A DNA stretch of 64,000 bases from Phorcus lineatus (GCA_921293015.1 OV121088.1:33641645-33705644); one strand, 5' to 3'; positions 12,845 through 24,849 are shown, numbered from the stretch's first letter. Numbers and translations: made by a program. Notes: generated by a model not told the origin, from the sequence alone.

Positions 12845-12960
12845 TGAATGCATTCTGATCGCGATCGAACGCGTTCAGAATGCAATCAGATTGCGGTCGA
12901 ATGCATTCAGAATGCATTCAGATCGCGGTCGAATGCATTCAGAATGCATTCAGATCGCGG
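12845..12960. repeat. 32-bp tandem repeat of palindromic words
   Basis: About three copies of a 32-bp unit made of GAATGCATTCAGAATGCATT plus CAGATCGCGGTC; the last two are almost identical. GAATGCATTC and GATCGCGATC are each perfect palindromes. Related to 7582-7660. Confidence 0.85.
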
Positions 12961-13406
12961 TTTTCGGGTAACTAATTCTGCAAGGGTCTGTACTGGTAGG
13001 CAATTTTTCACAGCTGCACATAGAATATAATATTGAACCACCTTATGTGCAAAATTCATACTTTATTTGTCTGTCAAGTTTACATTATGTACAATGCCCT
13101 TTGAAATCTGAAATCTATAAATAGCAATGTACATGAGGTATTTTTTTAATACTGAGAGAATAAACATAAAACCTTTCAATTTTAATTGTATTTGATGTAG
13201 AAAAAGAAGTTCTCAATTCATTTCAGGAAACTGCATAAGTAACTTTAAACATATAAATGTATTGTCAATGAGAACAAGTGCCACGAAGAATACTAAATGT
13301 ATTAAGCTTAAAAGTAAATACTCGTATTCAAATAACTCATAGTTATATTCAGTTACTTATATTTCTTATATCTAATTCAATATAATATCTACATATAAAG
13401 CATTAT

Positions 13407-13553
13407 CCAAACAAAGGCATATCCTACCTTATTCGAGTAGGGACTTTTGCTATACAATCTAAAGAATGCCTGTGCGGCACTCATGCCGTATTATCAACTG
13501 TATCATGCATATATTTATCTTCAATTTTGGAGGAAATAAAGACGATCTATCTA
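13407..13553 (+). mobile_element. Short retroinsert with 38-bp target duplication
   Basis: A 147-bp segment lies between two 38-bp direct repeats (13369-13406 and 13554-13591) that differ at one base. The insert ends GAGGAAATAAAGACGATCTATCTA: a poly(A)-like signal followed by a CTAT tail, typical of a LINE or SINE 3' end. The long near-perfect direct repeats fit a target-site duplication from target-primed insertion and indicate a young event. No internal promoter boxes were recognised, so it may be a heavily truncated LINE. Confidence 0.72.
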
Positions 13554-13835
13554 TATCTAATTCAATATAATATTTACATATAAAGCATTATTATATTTCG
13601 AATGGTGAAATATGCCATTTATCGGTGAAAATAAAACCCGTATTTTCACTGAGTGAAATAAAAATGGTATTCTACTCTGTAAATGACGCAAAAATTATAT
13701 GACGTCGTCTGTGACGTCATGAAACAATTGAATGACGTCATGCAACAGCCGCGCTAGCGAAGCGTTTTAGCTTCTCCATTCATATAGTTAGGGTCATTTA
13801 CGGGGTTTTGAGAAATATAATAAATAGAACATTTT

Positions 13836-13974
13836 ACATTTCTCGTCGAATACCATGAATATCTCATCTCGTGAAGTAGAAAATCATATATTTACACTCG
13901 TGGCTACGCCACTCGTGAAAATATAAATTTCTACTTCACTCGATGAGATATCCATGATATTCGACGAGAAATGT
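13836..13974. repeat. Hairpin (foldback) element with ACTCGTG centre
   Basis: ACATTTCTCGTCGAATA at the left pairs with TATTCGACGAGAAATGT at the right. Pairing continues inwards (ATCTCAT / ATGAGAT, GAAGTAGAAA / TTTCTACTTC) to a palindromic centre ACTCGTGGCTACGCCACTCG. Arms are about 65 bp with few mismatches. It is followed by TATCCTCTGTTC. The upstream 200 bases contain three TGACGTCA-type words and may belong to the same composite element. Confidence 0.85.
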
Positions 13975-14361
13975 CAAATATCCTCTGTTCAGGAAACTGC
14001 ATAGTAACAAGTAATTGGCGAGATTTATTATCTCCCGTTGGACCAAATTTTGTTAAATCGAACAATTGTCCAACAATATAATCATTATCATGGATTGGAA
14101 TAAAAGAAAACTGAATTCAGCATTAAAAAGTACATTTGACGAAAGTTTATTAACTATAAACTACAACACTCATTTACATCTTTACCATCAATAAATAATT
14201 AAACAGCGCACATAGAATCAAATATATGTATATGATTGACAAAAAATGTTAAATTCACAACTCTCATGCATCAAACAATAAATAATTACACACGCGGAAA
14301 TGTTTCGTTCAGTACACTTTCGGCAATTATGCTCGATTAGTGAGGTCAAGTAATAAACAGA

Positions 14362-14496
14362 ATACTAAACTTCTTTCAATTTAATACTATTTTTGTTTAA
14401 ACTCCTTAATGATTTGGTATTAAACTCGCTTTCGCTCGTATTATACTTAATCATTAACTCGTAAAAAATAGTTTTAAATGGAAAGGAGTTTAGTAT
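14362..14496. repeat. ATACTAAAC hairpin element, copy 1
   Basis: ATACTAAAC at 14362-14370 pairs with GTTTAGTAT at 14488-14496. The interior contains TTTAATACTATTTTT, TAATGATTTGGTATTAAACT, the palindromic CGCTTTCGCTCG and TAATCATTAACTCG, and folds on itself. It is related to copies at 20831 and 24737. The open frame starting at 14478 begins inside the element and is not considered a gene. Confidence 0.8.
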
Positions 14497-15006
14497 CCTC
14501 TATATATGAAATGCTCATTCATATTTACATCAAACATTGTGCCAACATGGCAGAAGTAAAAAACATATTAGACAAAAGTGTAGATCTATACCTCGTTAAA
14601 CCGAACATAAAAAAACAATATACGAAAACAGAATCACATGATTACATATATAAAAACTTAATACTTAAATGTGACGAAATAATAAGTAAAAGGAGTTGAC
14701 CTGACTTTGAGATTCGATTATGACAATGGCTGCGTCGTTTTTTTTAGATGCAGTACGGTTTAGTATATGATCAAGTGATACTTTTCCATAATTTGAAACA
14801 AATTCCCAAAAAATTCAAATAATGGAATGATGTATGATACAAAAGCATGAAAGTATTCTTCTAAGACATAGGAAAACACGTCTTGACTAGTTTCTTGGGA
14901 ACATGACGAATCATGTTGTTTACAAATCAAAGACTCTAGTGTCAGAAATAAATAGGGAACTGATTCTCATCTATCTAACCAACTTCTAAATGCCCCTCAG
15001 CGAAAC

Positions 15007-17365
15007 CTAGCTTGATAGATAAACTGTTAACTGCTCAGCCATTTGTGAAAATATAACTCTTGTATCTCTCATTATCAGATAGTCTCTTTGATAACGATCG
15101 CTGACTGATTCAACGCTTCTGTAAATCGATGGTAATACGTCACGTGATATCCTCCGAGTTGGCCTATGACCTCGGCTATGTAATAGGATATGTATCTGGC
15201 ATAAAATCTCACGATACTTCGTCTTAAGATCTCGTTGTTCCTCTGTACGGATGTATATTGGATCGTCAAAGACCTGTTCCAGGAATACTCCAAGACGAGA
15301 AATCTGGTCATTCTGGTACGCCAACAATTCACGAATCTGAAGCGATTGAAAGAAATGGTGTACAAGATGTCACGTCATGTTACATAAAATCCAAATTGCA
15401 ACAAATATATAATATATACAACAATACTCAATATTCTTAGTAGCCCCAAGGCCATTATTGGACCTTCAATTATGGTGCCTGGTAATGTTGACACGCCCAC
15501 TCGAAACAAACGTGCAACGACATTGCACAGGAATTGTAATACATTGAAGATGTTCCAAAACATGTTTTAAAAGTTCAGTATGACCAAACAAGGGCGTGAA
15601 GATCATGATGTTACACCGTACACCCACCATCTTCCCCAACACCGCTTTAAGTTGCATCAGTCTTGATCAACTGATGATTTAAATCTTGCTACTTACACGT
15701 CTAGACCTATAGCAGCAACCTAGACGACACAGAAAAGTATGGGAAATGCGAAGTATATGCGTGGGAAGAGGCACACTTACATTCCTTGCTGCTGCATATG
15801 ATAACCTTGTTGGTATAGGAAACCCCAATAAAGGATCTACTCCATCAAGAAAATCTGCAGTCGAATCCCCAATCCATCTTATCTGAAATATTATCAAATG
15901 AAGTGAAATCGTGATAGATAAATATTTTAAAAAAATAAATGAATTTACTAATGAATGCTCCCTTTCAAAAGATGTAGTGTCTTATAAATAGTGTCTGATA
16001 AAGGGTTCCCTTAAAAAGTAACGTTTAGGGGGAAATAATTTGTTGCTAAACAAGCTCAAAGATTTTGGCCAGGTCGAAAGTTGATATTTGAAAGATGTCA
16101 CAGCTGAGAGAATAATTATTTGAAATGAGTCTAATTCTAATTTAATGTTCCACTCCCAGATTCGTTTTGTGACAGATAAAGCCAGCACACCTGTGAGATT
16201 TGACAATTTTATAATGTGTCCATACAGGCCTATAAAAGGTGAAGTAGGACTGATTCCTTGCCAAACCACAACCCATGATCAGTCTCAAAGCTGGTAAATA
16301 TTACGAGTGAGTGAGTGAGTAATTGTTTGGCATTTTTCAGCGAGTTTTTCGAACATTGTTTTCAATGTTAGAAGTCTTTATGGATAGGTTCAATGCACCT
16401 ACTATTCTGTTCTGAATCTCATAACACAGACGTCGTCCTGTTGCAAGCTTGACGCCGAGAAGTTGAAGTTCGGTAGAGATACCCCGATGTCTGTGAATGA
16501 AAATTGAGCCAACTCGGGAAGACACCCTCCCATCACATGGCCGCTCCCACAGGGCGCCATCCTCACCCTGGCCCATAGTCACCAGGGATAGGAACACTAA
16601 CATAGAACATTGAGAGCATTCTTAATAATTATATTGATGGTAATAATAACAATGTATTCGCAATTTGTTATTAACACTTACACAAAGAGGGTCATTTTAA
16701 CATTCTACTTATCCACATGCTTTCGGTGTTAAAAGTAATGATTGAACTATTATTAGTCGGTGCTTTCTTTTCCTATTTTGCTTCACGAGTTTCGACTATA
16801 AGTTACATTTGTACATAGCCTTTTCAGGCTTAACAGAAAATTAAGTAAAAAAGGTAAGAGGTGTTTTGCTATTTAAGAGATCTGCCATTCATATGAAACG
16901 TGATTGTCATTGAGAAATCTCAAGTACAATGCACATTCTTATTTCTGAAAATATCTTTCACAAGATCTCTTATTCAAAAGTGACTGACAAGAACAAGTTC
17001 GTTTACGTTTTCGGGTCGAGTCCCGTGCGGGATTAGTACTAACATCCTCAGATGTGCATGTTTATATTTTTGAAATAAAAGTTTAAATTAGAAAAAAAAA
17101 ATCCTCAGAGTCAGGCAGCCAGAGTGTTGTAATAATAAAGCTGTATTACAAAAAAAGTTTTTGTTATTTACAAAAAATGAGTATCCTGAAGGAGTTTAAA
17201 ACATAAATTATTCAACCTGACATTAAATTTCTTTTAAAAATGTAGGTTCTGTAAAACCAGAAAAAGGATCGTGAAGAAACCTGTAAGTATCGTTATCTGA
17301 AATGTCTTGCAATAAACTATTAAAAAAGTAGACTTGCCTGATATTATAATCTTTCCGAAGAACAT
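15007..17365 (-). CDS. Gene D: secreted helical cytokine-like protein
   Basis: Four exons: 17365-17338, 16596-16403, 15882-15781, 15336-15007 (minus); intron phases 1, 0, 0; introns 741, 520 and 444 bp. Predicted precursor 217 aa. Signal peptide MFFGKIIISVFLSLVTMGQG spans exons 1-2. Exon 2 has W-x3-C (LWERPCDG) and a helix through ISTELQLLGVKLATGRRL. Exon 3 (102 nt) shares I-x-D-x2-A-x2-L and GFP with gene C. Exon 4 has QISRLGVFLEQ, YREILCQI, ISRDVLP and RDYLIMRD, matching B and C. The first donor is G|GCAAGT, a GC-AG intron; all others are GT-AG. An upstream in-frame ATG at 17431 lies only a few bases past the TATA box and so should precede the transcription start; this is why 17365 is chosen. 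No N-glycosylation sequon seen. Function inferred as a secreted ligand. Confidence 0.82.
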
Positions 17366-17436
17366 AGCGTTGAAGAAAATAGTCAAACACTTATTGATAA
17401 AAAGACGAGAAGTGATTCTGTTCTCTAGCATCGTTG

Positions 17437-17444
17437 CTTTTATA
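17437..17444 (-). promoter_or_regulatory. TATA box of gene D
   Basis: TATAAAAG on the minus strand, 72 nt upstream of the chosen ATG. Expected transcription start is near 17413, downstream of the ATG at 17431, which supports the shorter N-terminus and its clean signal peptide. Confidence 0.65.
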
Positions 17445-17450
17445 CAAGTT

Positions 17451-20400
17451 TAAGAGAGGAAATTTGAGGGTATTTCAAATTTCATGAACATATAAAAATA
17501 AGAACATAAAAATTTCCAATGTTTGCATCTTGAGAAAAATGGGATTTCGTTCCCAACTAAGTTTGGGATTTTTTTAACGGATGTAATCATCTCCTCATCT
17601 ATTAATCACCTCAGCTAACATCTTCATGGAAGACTGATTTCAAATGAACAGTTTCATTCAAGTTTGGGTCTTTCATAAAAGTGGTGGGAGGGAGTCATGC
17701 AAGGATGCATACTATGTCATTACCTTTTCTGGAACGTTGGGTTTAAATCATTTCCCGACCATTCCCCTTTTTAGTTAGTCTAATCTACCGTGTTATTTTC
17801 ACATACTACAATACTTTCAATCATTGAAAAAGCGTACCTAGTTAACAAAAGGCCCATACTGGTTATATTCATATATCTTTGTCACGATTTTGGAATCTTG
17901 CACATACTCATCTTAAAATCATCCACAATCAATATTTAAATTTCATTTCATATTTTCTGAAAGTTTGCTTCCTCAGAAATGTTACCCATATTGTGAAACA
18001 AGGATGAGACGTGGCTTTATGCTTTTACTAGTACTGTATTGTTGTAATTCTTCTTGTAATAACGGTATATACTATATGTATATGTGGAAAATCGTGTTTT
18101 GCATGTCGAAAGATGTTTTTCATTAGAGTAAATGATACAACGGAAAATATTACAAAGAATTGTAAACGAGATCTATAAATTCAAGGGAGCATGTAAGCTC
18201 CGGCTGACATGGCGCTCTTGAACTTTTCAAGCACGAAAACCACCACACGGTGTTAAGGTATTGAGACGAGTGGTTGTGTAGTGGACAAGTCTGAAGAAGT
18301 ATACCTAAACAGTGATATACATGTAGAACCTGTTGTCTTTGAATATTCAACTTTTGTGGTTGTATTTGTGTTTAACCCCAACACAAACGAAGTTGCGATG
18401 GGTATTATAAAAACGTGCCCCATCTGTCCGTTCGTCCGTTAAACACTGTGTCCGGATCATAAACTTGTAGCTAATCAACAAATTCAATTCAAATTTGATA
18501 TTTGACGTGTCATTATTTTGTGGGAGTTTTGGAAAAAAATGATGAATTATTAAGAACTATTTCAAATCAGATTCACAACTTCTAAACAAATCAGATTTTG
18601 GAAGACAAATTATGTTTATTGAAGAAAATTGTGGAAAGTCCTGTCTGTATTAAAAATGGTTTCTTTTCTTTGTTGACAGGGATCAAGAAATACACACACA
18701 ATGATTTTTCAAAAATATTTTAAGGGATTAAATTTTCGGGCCCAAAATGATAACATCAGAAGAAGATTGAAATGAGCAAGTCTTCTCTGCCTGTGTTTTT
18801 GTTGTCTATTAGGATTTAAATGTGTATTATGATCACAAGAATGATTTGAAAATATTTCCATTGAATTTTGTGAGTTTTTCCAAAGTAAGTGGATTTTATG
18901 TTGTTTGATAGTTTTATTTTGTATTGAATTGACGTCTTTACCATGTTAGGAGAAAATCATAATTTTGATTGTCAATGCTCGTCATTAAGACGACAAAAAT
19001 CTCTGGGACGCTTCATTTAAAATTTTAAATATATTAAAGATTAACGTATTCTTTTTTATGTTCTTGCGTTTAATCTTAACAAAGTTAGCATCAGTTTTAA
19101 GTGGATAATAATATAATAATGTCATATAATGTAGATCTCATTAATGCATTGCACCGAAAAAAAACTTAGGTTTGTGATATCACATGTAGAAGTGAGGGGA
19201 ATGCTAGATGCTGTTTTCTTGCAAACGTTGTTGAATGCAAGTAGCGACCAGTTGGTGTTTGTACGGGTTGACGTCCAATTCATGGTCTTTGGTCTGTACT
19301 AACTCTTTCATTGAATCTTCTCACTAGCGTGGAAATTACATTCTCTCCCAACAGAGATAGTTCATAAATTCTTATTCAACCTTTGTCTCAATAAAGCTTT
19401 CCTCGGTTTTGAAAGGTAGAAGCCTAATTGTATGTTATTAATAATATTAATTGTGCAATCAGCGACGCCGTTTAAAAATTCATCATTCAAACGACTTAGT
19501 TATTTCCGTATGCTTTCGAATAGCTAAACTGTATTTGAATATACTCTTTGCACTAACAGTCTTCTTTACGGTGGACATTCGCCTTATTTAACGACTGCAT
19601 CGTTGTAAGGCCTCGTTGACAAGAAATATGTTATCCATACATGCAGCGTTGTCATTGGCTGAAACACTGTAAGGTAGTTTATGTTACAAAATTTTGTCGC
19701 TAGCTTTACCAGTCGGAATCTCGAGACAATCTCCTTTTAGAACAGAGGTTATGACGGAATTAATGACGGAGCTACCTTTGTGAGGTGAGAATGAGTGTTT
19801 GTCCGAGCCTTGGTCAGCTTGCCTTAAACTTTCGACATTTAATACTTTTTGGCAATCAAAAACGAATGAGATTGAAGATATCCCCACGGAATTGAAGATC
19901 TGGTTTCTCTCGCTGGTTAATGAAAGCGATAGTGAAAGATATGTAAGCCCGTTGTGTTTTACCCAATGTAATCATTCAATTTTGAGAAAAAAATGATGGT
20001 GGCATTAGTGATGATTCGTTTCACATCCAACCGTTTCATAGCCACAACAACTATTTAACTCGTTACAAAACGATGGTCACTTTTGCATATAATTGCACAT
20101 GTGCACATTCCCCATGCAAGGATATGACACTGGTTATGTTTTAGCTACGATGAATTAGTAAGCTCATACAAGTGTTAAAATCTTTTGATGTTTTGTTGGA
20201 ATGCAAATAAATATTCCTGGTTGTCTCACAAAACAATCTTAATCTAATTATGAAAACTGTGTTTATGTTTCATTCCAATCAATTCGCCCTTCCTTTTAAT
20301 GTTTTGCGAAACCAGGCAATAAAAACTTGCTGAAACCAAATAGAAACACGTTATTGCCTTATAATATCCGCATTCCCAGAAATGCCTTTGTCATTCAGGA

Positions 20401-20830
20401 CTCAAACAGGTTAATCAACACATTATAGTTTTACATACAGGCTATGTCGAAACACATAACGTAAACACAGTAAATTTTGTAGTATTTTGTACCTTAGGGC
20501 TTAGGATATTGTGTTTGGGACATCCTCCAATAAATTCATACTATTGCCATGTGCCTCACTGCAGAGGAATGGTATTGGTAAAAAGGGCTGTGTTATGATT
20601 TTAGTAAATGTTTAAATCGACATTTTGTATGCAACCATTATTACTCTTCCGTTGAAGACACCTCCGTTTAATAAATCTACAAAGTTTTTGCACATTGTGT
20701 AATTATAACATCGCGTGTTGATTGACGTCACAATCGTTAAGCATGACGTCACAATGTTAGCGGCGCGGTGACAATGGTATTCTCGGCGATTTTCATGCTT
20801 TTTCTTTGACATAATTAAAAAATAAATAAA
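17451..20830. other. No gene seen between D and B, left part
   Basis: AT-rich sequence without supportable exons on either strand. 18370-18480 (GGTATTATAAAAACGTGCCC, then CCGTTCGTCCGTT and TGTCCGGATCATAAACTTG) has the composition of a dispersed repeat. TGACGTCACAAT occurs twice at about 20723 and 20743. Confidence 0.35.
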
Positions 20831-20952
20831 ATACTAAACTCAGTCCCGTATAATTACATTTTTATGAAACTCGTGAATGGTATTGGTATCTAACTCGCTT
20901 TCGCTCACACTCGTTTCATAAATATGTTATTAAACGGGACATCGTTTAGTAT
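20831..20952. repeat. ATACTAAAC hairpin element, copy 2
   Basis: ATACTAAAC at 20831 pairs with GTTTAGTAT ending at 20952. Inside, GTCCCGT pairs with ACGGGAC, and ATTTTTATGAAACTCGTGAA with CTCGTTTCATAAATAT, around a centre ACTCGCTTTCGCTCACACTC. The outer flank TTCTCTA matches the family terminus AGAGAATACTAAAC. The middle differs from copy 1, so this is a subfamily. Confidence 0.8.
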
Positions 20953-21789
20953 TCTCTATTTATGTTATGTAGGACCGTTCTATGTTCTACGGGGATGTCA
21001 CGACTGTTGCGGCAGAGTAATAATACCCGTAAATAAGATGTATAACTTTGGCTTCTTAGAATGTACAAAGTATCAGCTTGTTTGATGACTATGAATCAAT
21101 ATGTAAATTAAGTGAAATCATTTGAACATAATTTAGCCTATACGGTAATTCAGATCCGTTAAAAGTCAAATATCAATTATAAAAAAATTGTTGGTTTCAA
21201 TAAAGCCATATATATATGTATGTGTGTGACGTATACTATATGCTAGAAGCATGTATGTATGTATTTGCATATATCAGCACGTCATCATGTCAAACCTCAC
21301 TTGTGTCATGTGAATATCGTATGTTAAAATGTTAGCACTTATTTCTCATCAGCCTGTCTTATTATCACGCGGCATGTAACAACATATTCGCGTTACAACA
21401 TTCCTCTTCCTGGACAGATTGCGTTATGTCTGTATAAGTCATAAATTCGTATCATAAGTTCACTTCTGACCAAAACATTGGCAAGACCTGAAAAATGTGT
21501 CATCATTTTGTGTACATACTTTTTTAGTCATCGCGTATTGCAATTAATTTCAGACGTTATATTGTTGAAAGATTAATTATGTATCAGTTTTGTCACGTCG
21601 CCCGGATGTTATTACGCATATTACAAGCTTAATGATTTCTCCTTATAGAATATTTATGTCATATCATGTGAATATTTTATTGAACAGGGAGACGGTTACG
21701 TTCATGAATTACATTACTGCTAATGTTGTCAGATATGTCACAATAGATCGAACGATTTTCTTTATGTTACCACCACTGGACTCAATACC

Positions 21790-22090
21790 TTATCGTGGTG
21801 TGGTGGTTTGCGTGCTTCAGGGACCCTGAGAGCTATGCCAACTGGAGCTAACAGGCTCCTGGTAGGGACACCCAAGCTGGACAGGTCGACGGGTAGAAGC
21901 CAGACTAAATTTGAGTCCTTCTAAAACCTGCTTTCTATCTCTCACTATGCCTTTCATTCCGTCTTTTCCCTCATCCTGTCGATCCCTTTCTCCCTGATCT
22001 GTCGACTCTCTTTTGGATGCTTGTCATCCACGTGTTTAATAACTGAAATATTGTTCAAAGCACGTTAAACCCCAACTCACTCACTCACTC
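21790..22090 (+). repeat. Dispersed repeat ending GTTAAACCCCAACTCACTC
   Basis: Contains AACAGGCTCCTGGTAGGGAC, CCAAGCTGGACAGGTCGACG and a pyrimidine-rich middle. It ends ATTGTTCAAAGCACGTTAAA, CCCCAACTCACTCACTCACT. The last ~30 bases match the 3' end of the SINE at 32170-32430, so both families share a 3' domain. Left boundary uncertain. Confidence 0.6.
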
Positions 22091-22634
22091 TTTATGTTAT
22101 TAATCGTGTGGACTTGCATTTTGATACCCTATATGTGTTGTGTTCATATTATTATAGAATAAGATAAAGAAAGGCATGTGACCTTATCATCACGAAAACA
22201 TTTTAAAGAAAGAAGAAATGGAGAATTATAAATTTTCATCAATGTTGTATTATTATTACATAAAACACTAACGAACGACCACTGCGTAATAGAGGGTACC
22301 AAAAATGCCGGATTTCTCCATTTTTATGTTACTTTAACAACACATTTCCAAACATTAATTTCAAAGGGGAATTTTAGAAATTGCTACACGGAAGAAAAAA
22401 AATTTGTCAAAGAAGATAACCACTATTAGGCAGGAAAGACATGTCTAGAACTTACGGTAAAACGTTATGAATGAATTTTTCGTCGGCGTTTCTCCACGAA
22501 GTAACGCCTCTATAGCTTGTGTTGGATTTACCAGTTGACCAACACCATATTTAGACATCCTGGAAAATTAGCGAAACAATTAAATTAACAAGCTAATTAA
22601 CTAAAAATAACTTTAGTTCCGCAATTTGTCCGTC

Positions 22635-22642
22635 TATAAAAG
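22635..22642 (+). promoter_or_regulatory. TATA box of gene B
   Basis: TATAAAAG, 68 nt upstream of the ATG at 22703; predicted start of transcription near 22665 and a 5' UTR of about 38 nt, CT- and A-rich. Confidence 0.7.
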
Positions 22643-22702
22643 AGCCCTGCCAGCACGACCAACTCCAACTAACCATCTTCTCTCTCCAAGTCAGTTTAAG
22701 TC

Positions 22703-24761
22703 ATGGCTAGTTTATTTGTCTTCATTATTTCAACAGGTGGGTTTGACTACTTTAGTATCACTGTCCTCACTATTTTTACAACATCCTTCCAAATACAGTG
22801 TTTGATATAAGGAACGGGTTATTTCATATATCTTTACAGAATGTTTTAAACATCAGAAAACAATGATAATGAAAATAGATAGATGATATAATATTAAAAA
22901 ATTGATTTTGATTATCAGTAAGAATTAATGTAGACCGTGAAAGCGCGGCCTAACGATCCTTTTGAGACAATATGGCAAAAAGATAACAGTGTAAATTTCA
23001 CGATAAAGACATCGAGGTTCAGAACATCGTGTTGCTCTTATGAATGCCACTTCTAATTGCCCATTAAAGACCTGTTCCGAAGACGAGGTTTTGCAATAAT
23101 TAAATTTTGATGGATGTATCAGAAGCAAACGCGAATAGGTGATACATGAATATGTTTTAAAGTAAGTGTTGTTATTACTGCTGATATTTTTTAGTTTGTA
23201 TTGATAGAAATATTTTTTTCTTCACAGTTTTTTATTCCTGGTTTGATTTCAACTTTGTGAAATCCGCTCCGATGCCAACAGGAAACGGCCGCTGGGTTAA
23301 TCCGTGCGGCGGTAGCGGTCCCGTCCAAAAAACGTCACTTATTCCAATCGAGGTGCTGCCCCCGAGGCCAATCAGCGAAGACCTTGTTTCTCTGGATCTT
23401 ATGTTGCAAACCGCATCAAGCGTTGCTCAGGAATTGTCATACATAATCGTAAGTATTTACACATTTTAAGGTTATTAACAAGAAGTGACGTTAATAGTTA
23501 TAAGAACAATAGACATCCCTGTATAAACATGATTCAGTTGTGATAAAAACAAGACGCTTTTGAGTCAATGTCTGCTCCTTCATTAGGTAAAACGGGCGGA
23601 TTTTCAAAATGTTGTTCATATACCTTCAACGACATAGGGATGCATTTATTCGCAGGAACTATGTTGTATAGTCTTAGCAAATGCGTTGTTGTCTAGAAAT
23701 ATTTCGAATTCATAGCATATATTCGTAATTTGGAGCAGTGAATTGATTTCAGAATATATTGATTTTTTTCATAAGAATAGATTTTTCCAGGGTTACGGTT
23801 TGATGAAATCGTTGAGATTCAAGTGTTTTAAAAATTACATTACTTGTGTTTGAAATAACAATTGCTCAAGATCGGTTGCTGGTAAGAGAACAAGCTTTAC
23901 CGTTTCCGTAATACCACTGTCTGAAACAAAATATTTTCAATCGTGAAAGAAAATGTGAATAAGCATACAATTTCTTCTTTTGATATCTAAATTCGTATTT
24001 CCTTTAACAGAAAACTAGAATATGTGGCGACGCAGGAAATGCGCTTGAACAGAGAAAACATGTTCTGGACGGATTTCCTGACATCAATGCAACATATACA
24101 CCAGGAATAAATGTCAGTTTGTACTAGAATGTTTCATTTTCTCTTTCTGTATTAAATTGATTAACTCATTTAATTATTTAATCATTTGTATGTTTTTCTT
24201 GTTTTCTATGAAATATCGGAAATTTCAATATTGTGTAATTTGCATATCTCATTAGAATTTTCTCACTTATTATTGATGACCCCTACCATTTTTGAGGACA
24301 CTAAATTTTATAAACAAATCAACGCCATCTGTGTCCAACTGTCCATTAGCTAATTTTCAGTACAAATAAAAACTAACCAATTCAAACATGCTATTCACAA
24401 TTTTTTTAAATTTCAGGTCGAGGAGATGCTTATGAGAGAATTCGAAAGAATTTCCAAAATCGGTGTATTTCTGGAGCAAGCAGCCATTGATACGTACGAC
24501 TATACGAAGAAAGTACGAGACCTGGAGGACGAGTACGTAGAGATACTGTGTCAGATGGATCTGACTCTGGATTTTCTCAACCAGGAAGTGACGTCACATG
24601 TGTCACGTGATATAATGCCTGACTATATGCGCCGTATTACCAGTATATCGGTCATAGATCAAAGAAATTATCTAATAATCAGAGATACGCTTATAATATT
24701 TGATATTGTCAGAAAGGGTATCTCTCAATACATAGAGGATACTAAACGACCTTCCATTTAA
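22703..24761 (+). CDS. Gene B: secreted helical cytokine-like protein
   Basis: Four exons: 22703-22736, 23228-23448, 24011-24112, 24417-24761; phases 1, 0, 0; introns 491, 562 and 304 bp. Predicted precursor 233 aa. Signal peptide begins MASLFVFIIST and continues in exon 2 to about FVKSA. Mature chain: GRWVNPCGG (W-x3-C), helix A over EDLVSLDLMLQTASSVAQEL continuing into exon 3, a loop with sequon NAT, then exon 4 with ISKIGVFLEQA (helix B), a helix holding VEILCQM (C), the loop VSRDIMPDYM, and a last helix with QRNYLIIRDTLIIF (D). Very close to gene C (about 90% identical in shared exon 4 residues). The last nine residues (IEDTKRPSI) and the stop lie in a hairpin repeat, so its C-terminus differs from C. 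Likely an extracellular ligand; receptor unknown. Confidence 0.87.
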
Positions 24762-24840
24762 TACTATTTTTATAAAACGAGTTAATGATTAAACGAGCGA
24801 AAGCGAATTTGATACCAAATCATTAACGAGAAATAAGATA
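24737..24840. repeat. ATACTAAAC hairpin element, copy 3, overlapping gene B stop
   Basis: AGAGGATACTAAACGACCTT matches the terminus of copies 1 and 2. TTTAATACTATTTTTATAAA, then CGAGTTAATGATTAAACGAG, then GATACCAAATCATTAACGAG follow, with the central GAGCGAAAGCG. The right terminal arm seems to be missing or diverged (ends near AGAAATAAGATAG). The left arm is read in frame as the C-terminal codons and the stop codon of gene B. Confidence 0.78.
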
Positions 24841-24849
24841 GCAATAACA

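Noticed and set aside
14478..14699. 73-codon plus-strand frame
   Set aside because: Begins inside a hairpin repeat, AT-rich, no domain or paralogue.
17010..17035. tRNA-like GGGTCGAGTCCCG
   Set aside because: No matching anticodon or D arm upstream; the remaining sequence is AT-rich.
17234..17431. Longer N-terminus for gene D from the ATG at 17431
   Set aside because: The ATG lies about 6 nt after the TATA box, before the expected transcription start; the 17365 ATG gives a proper signal peptide.
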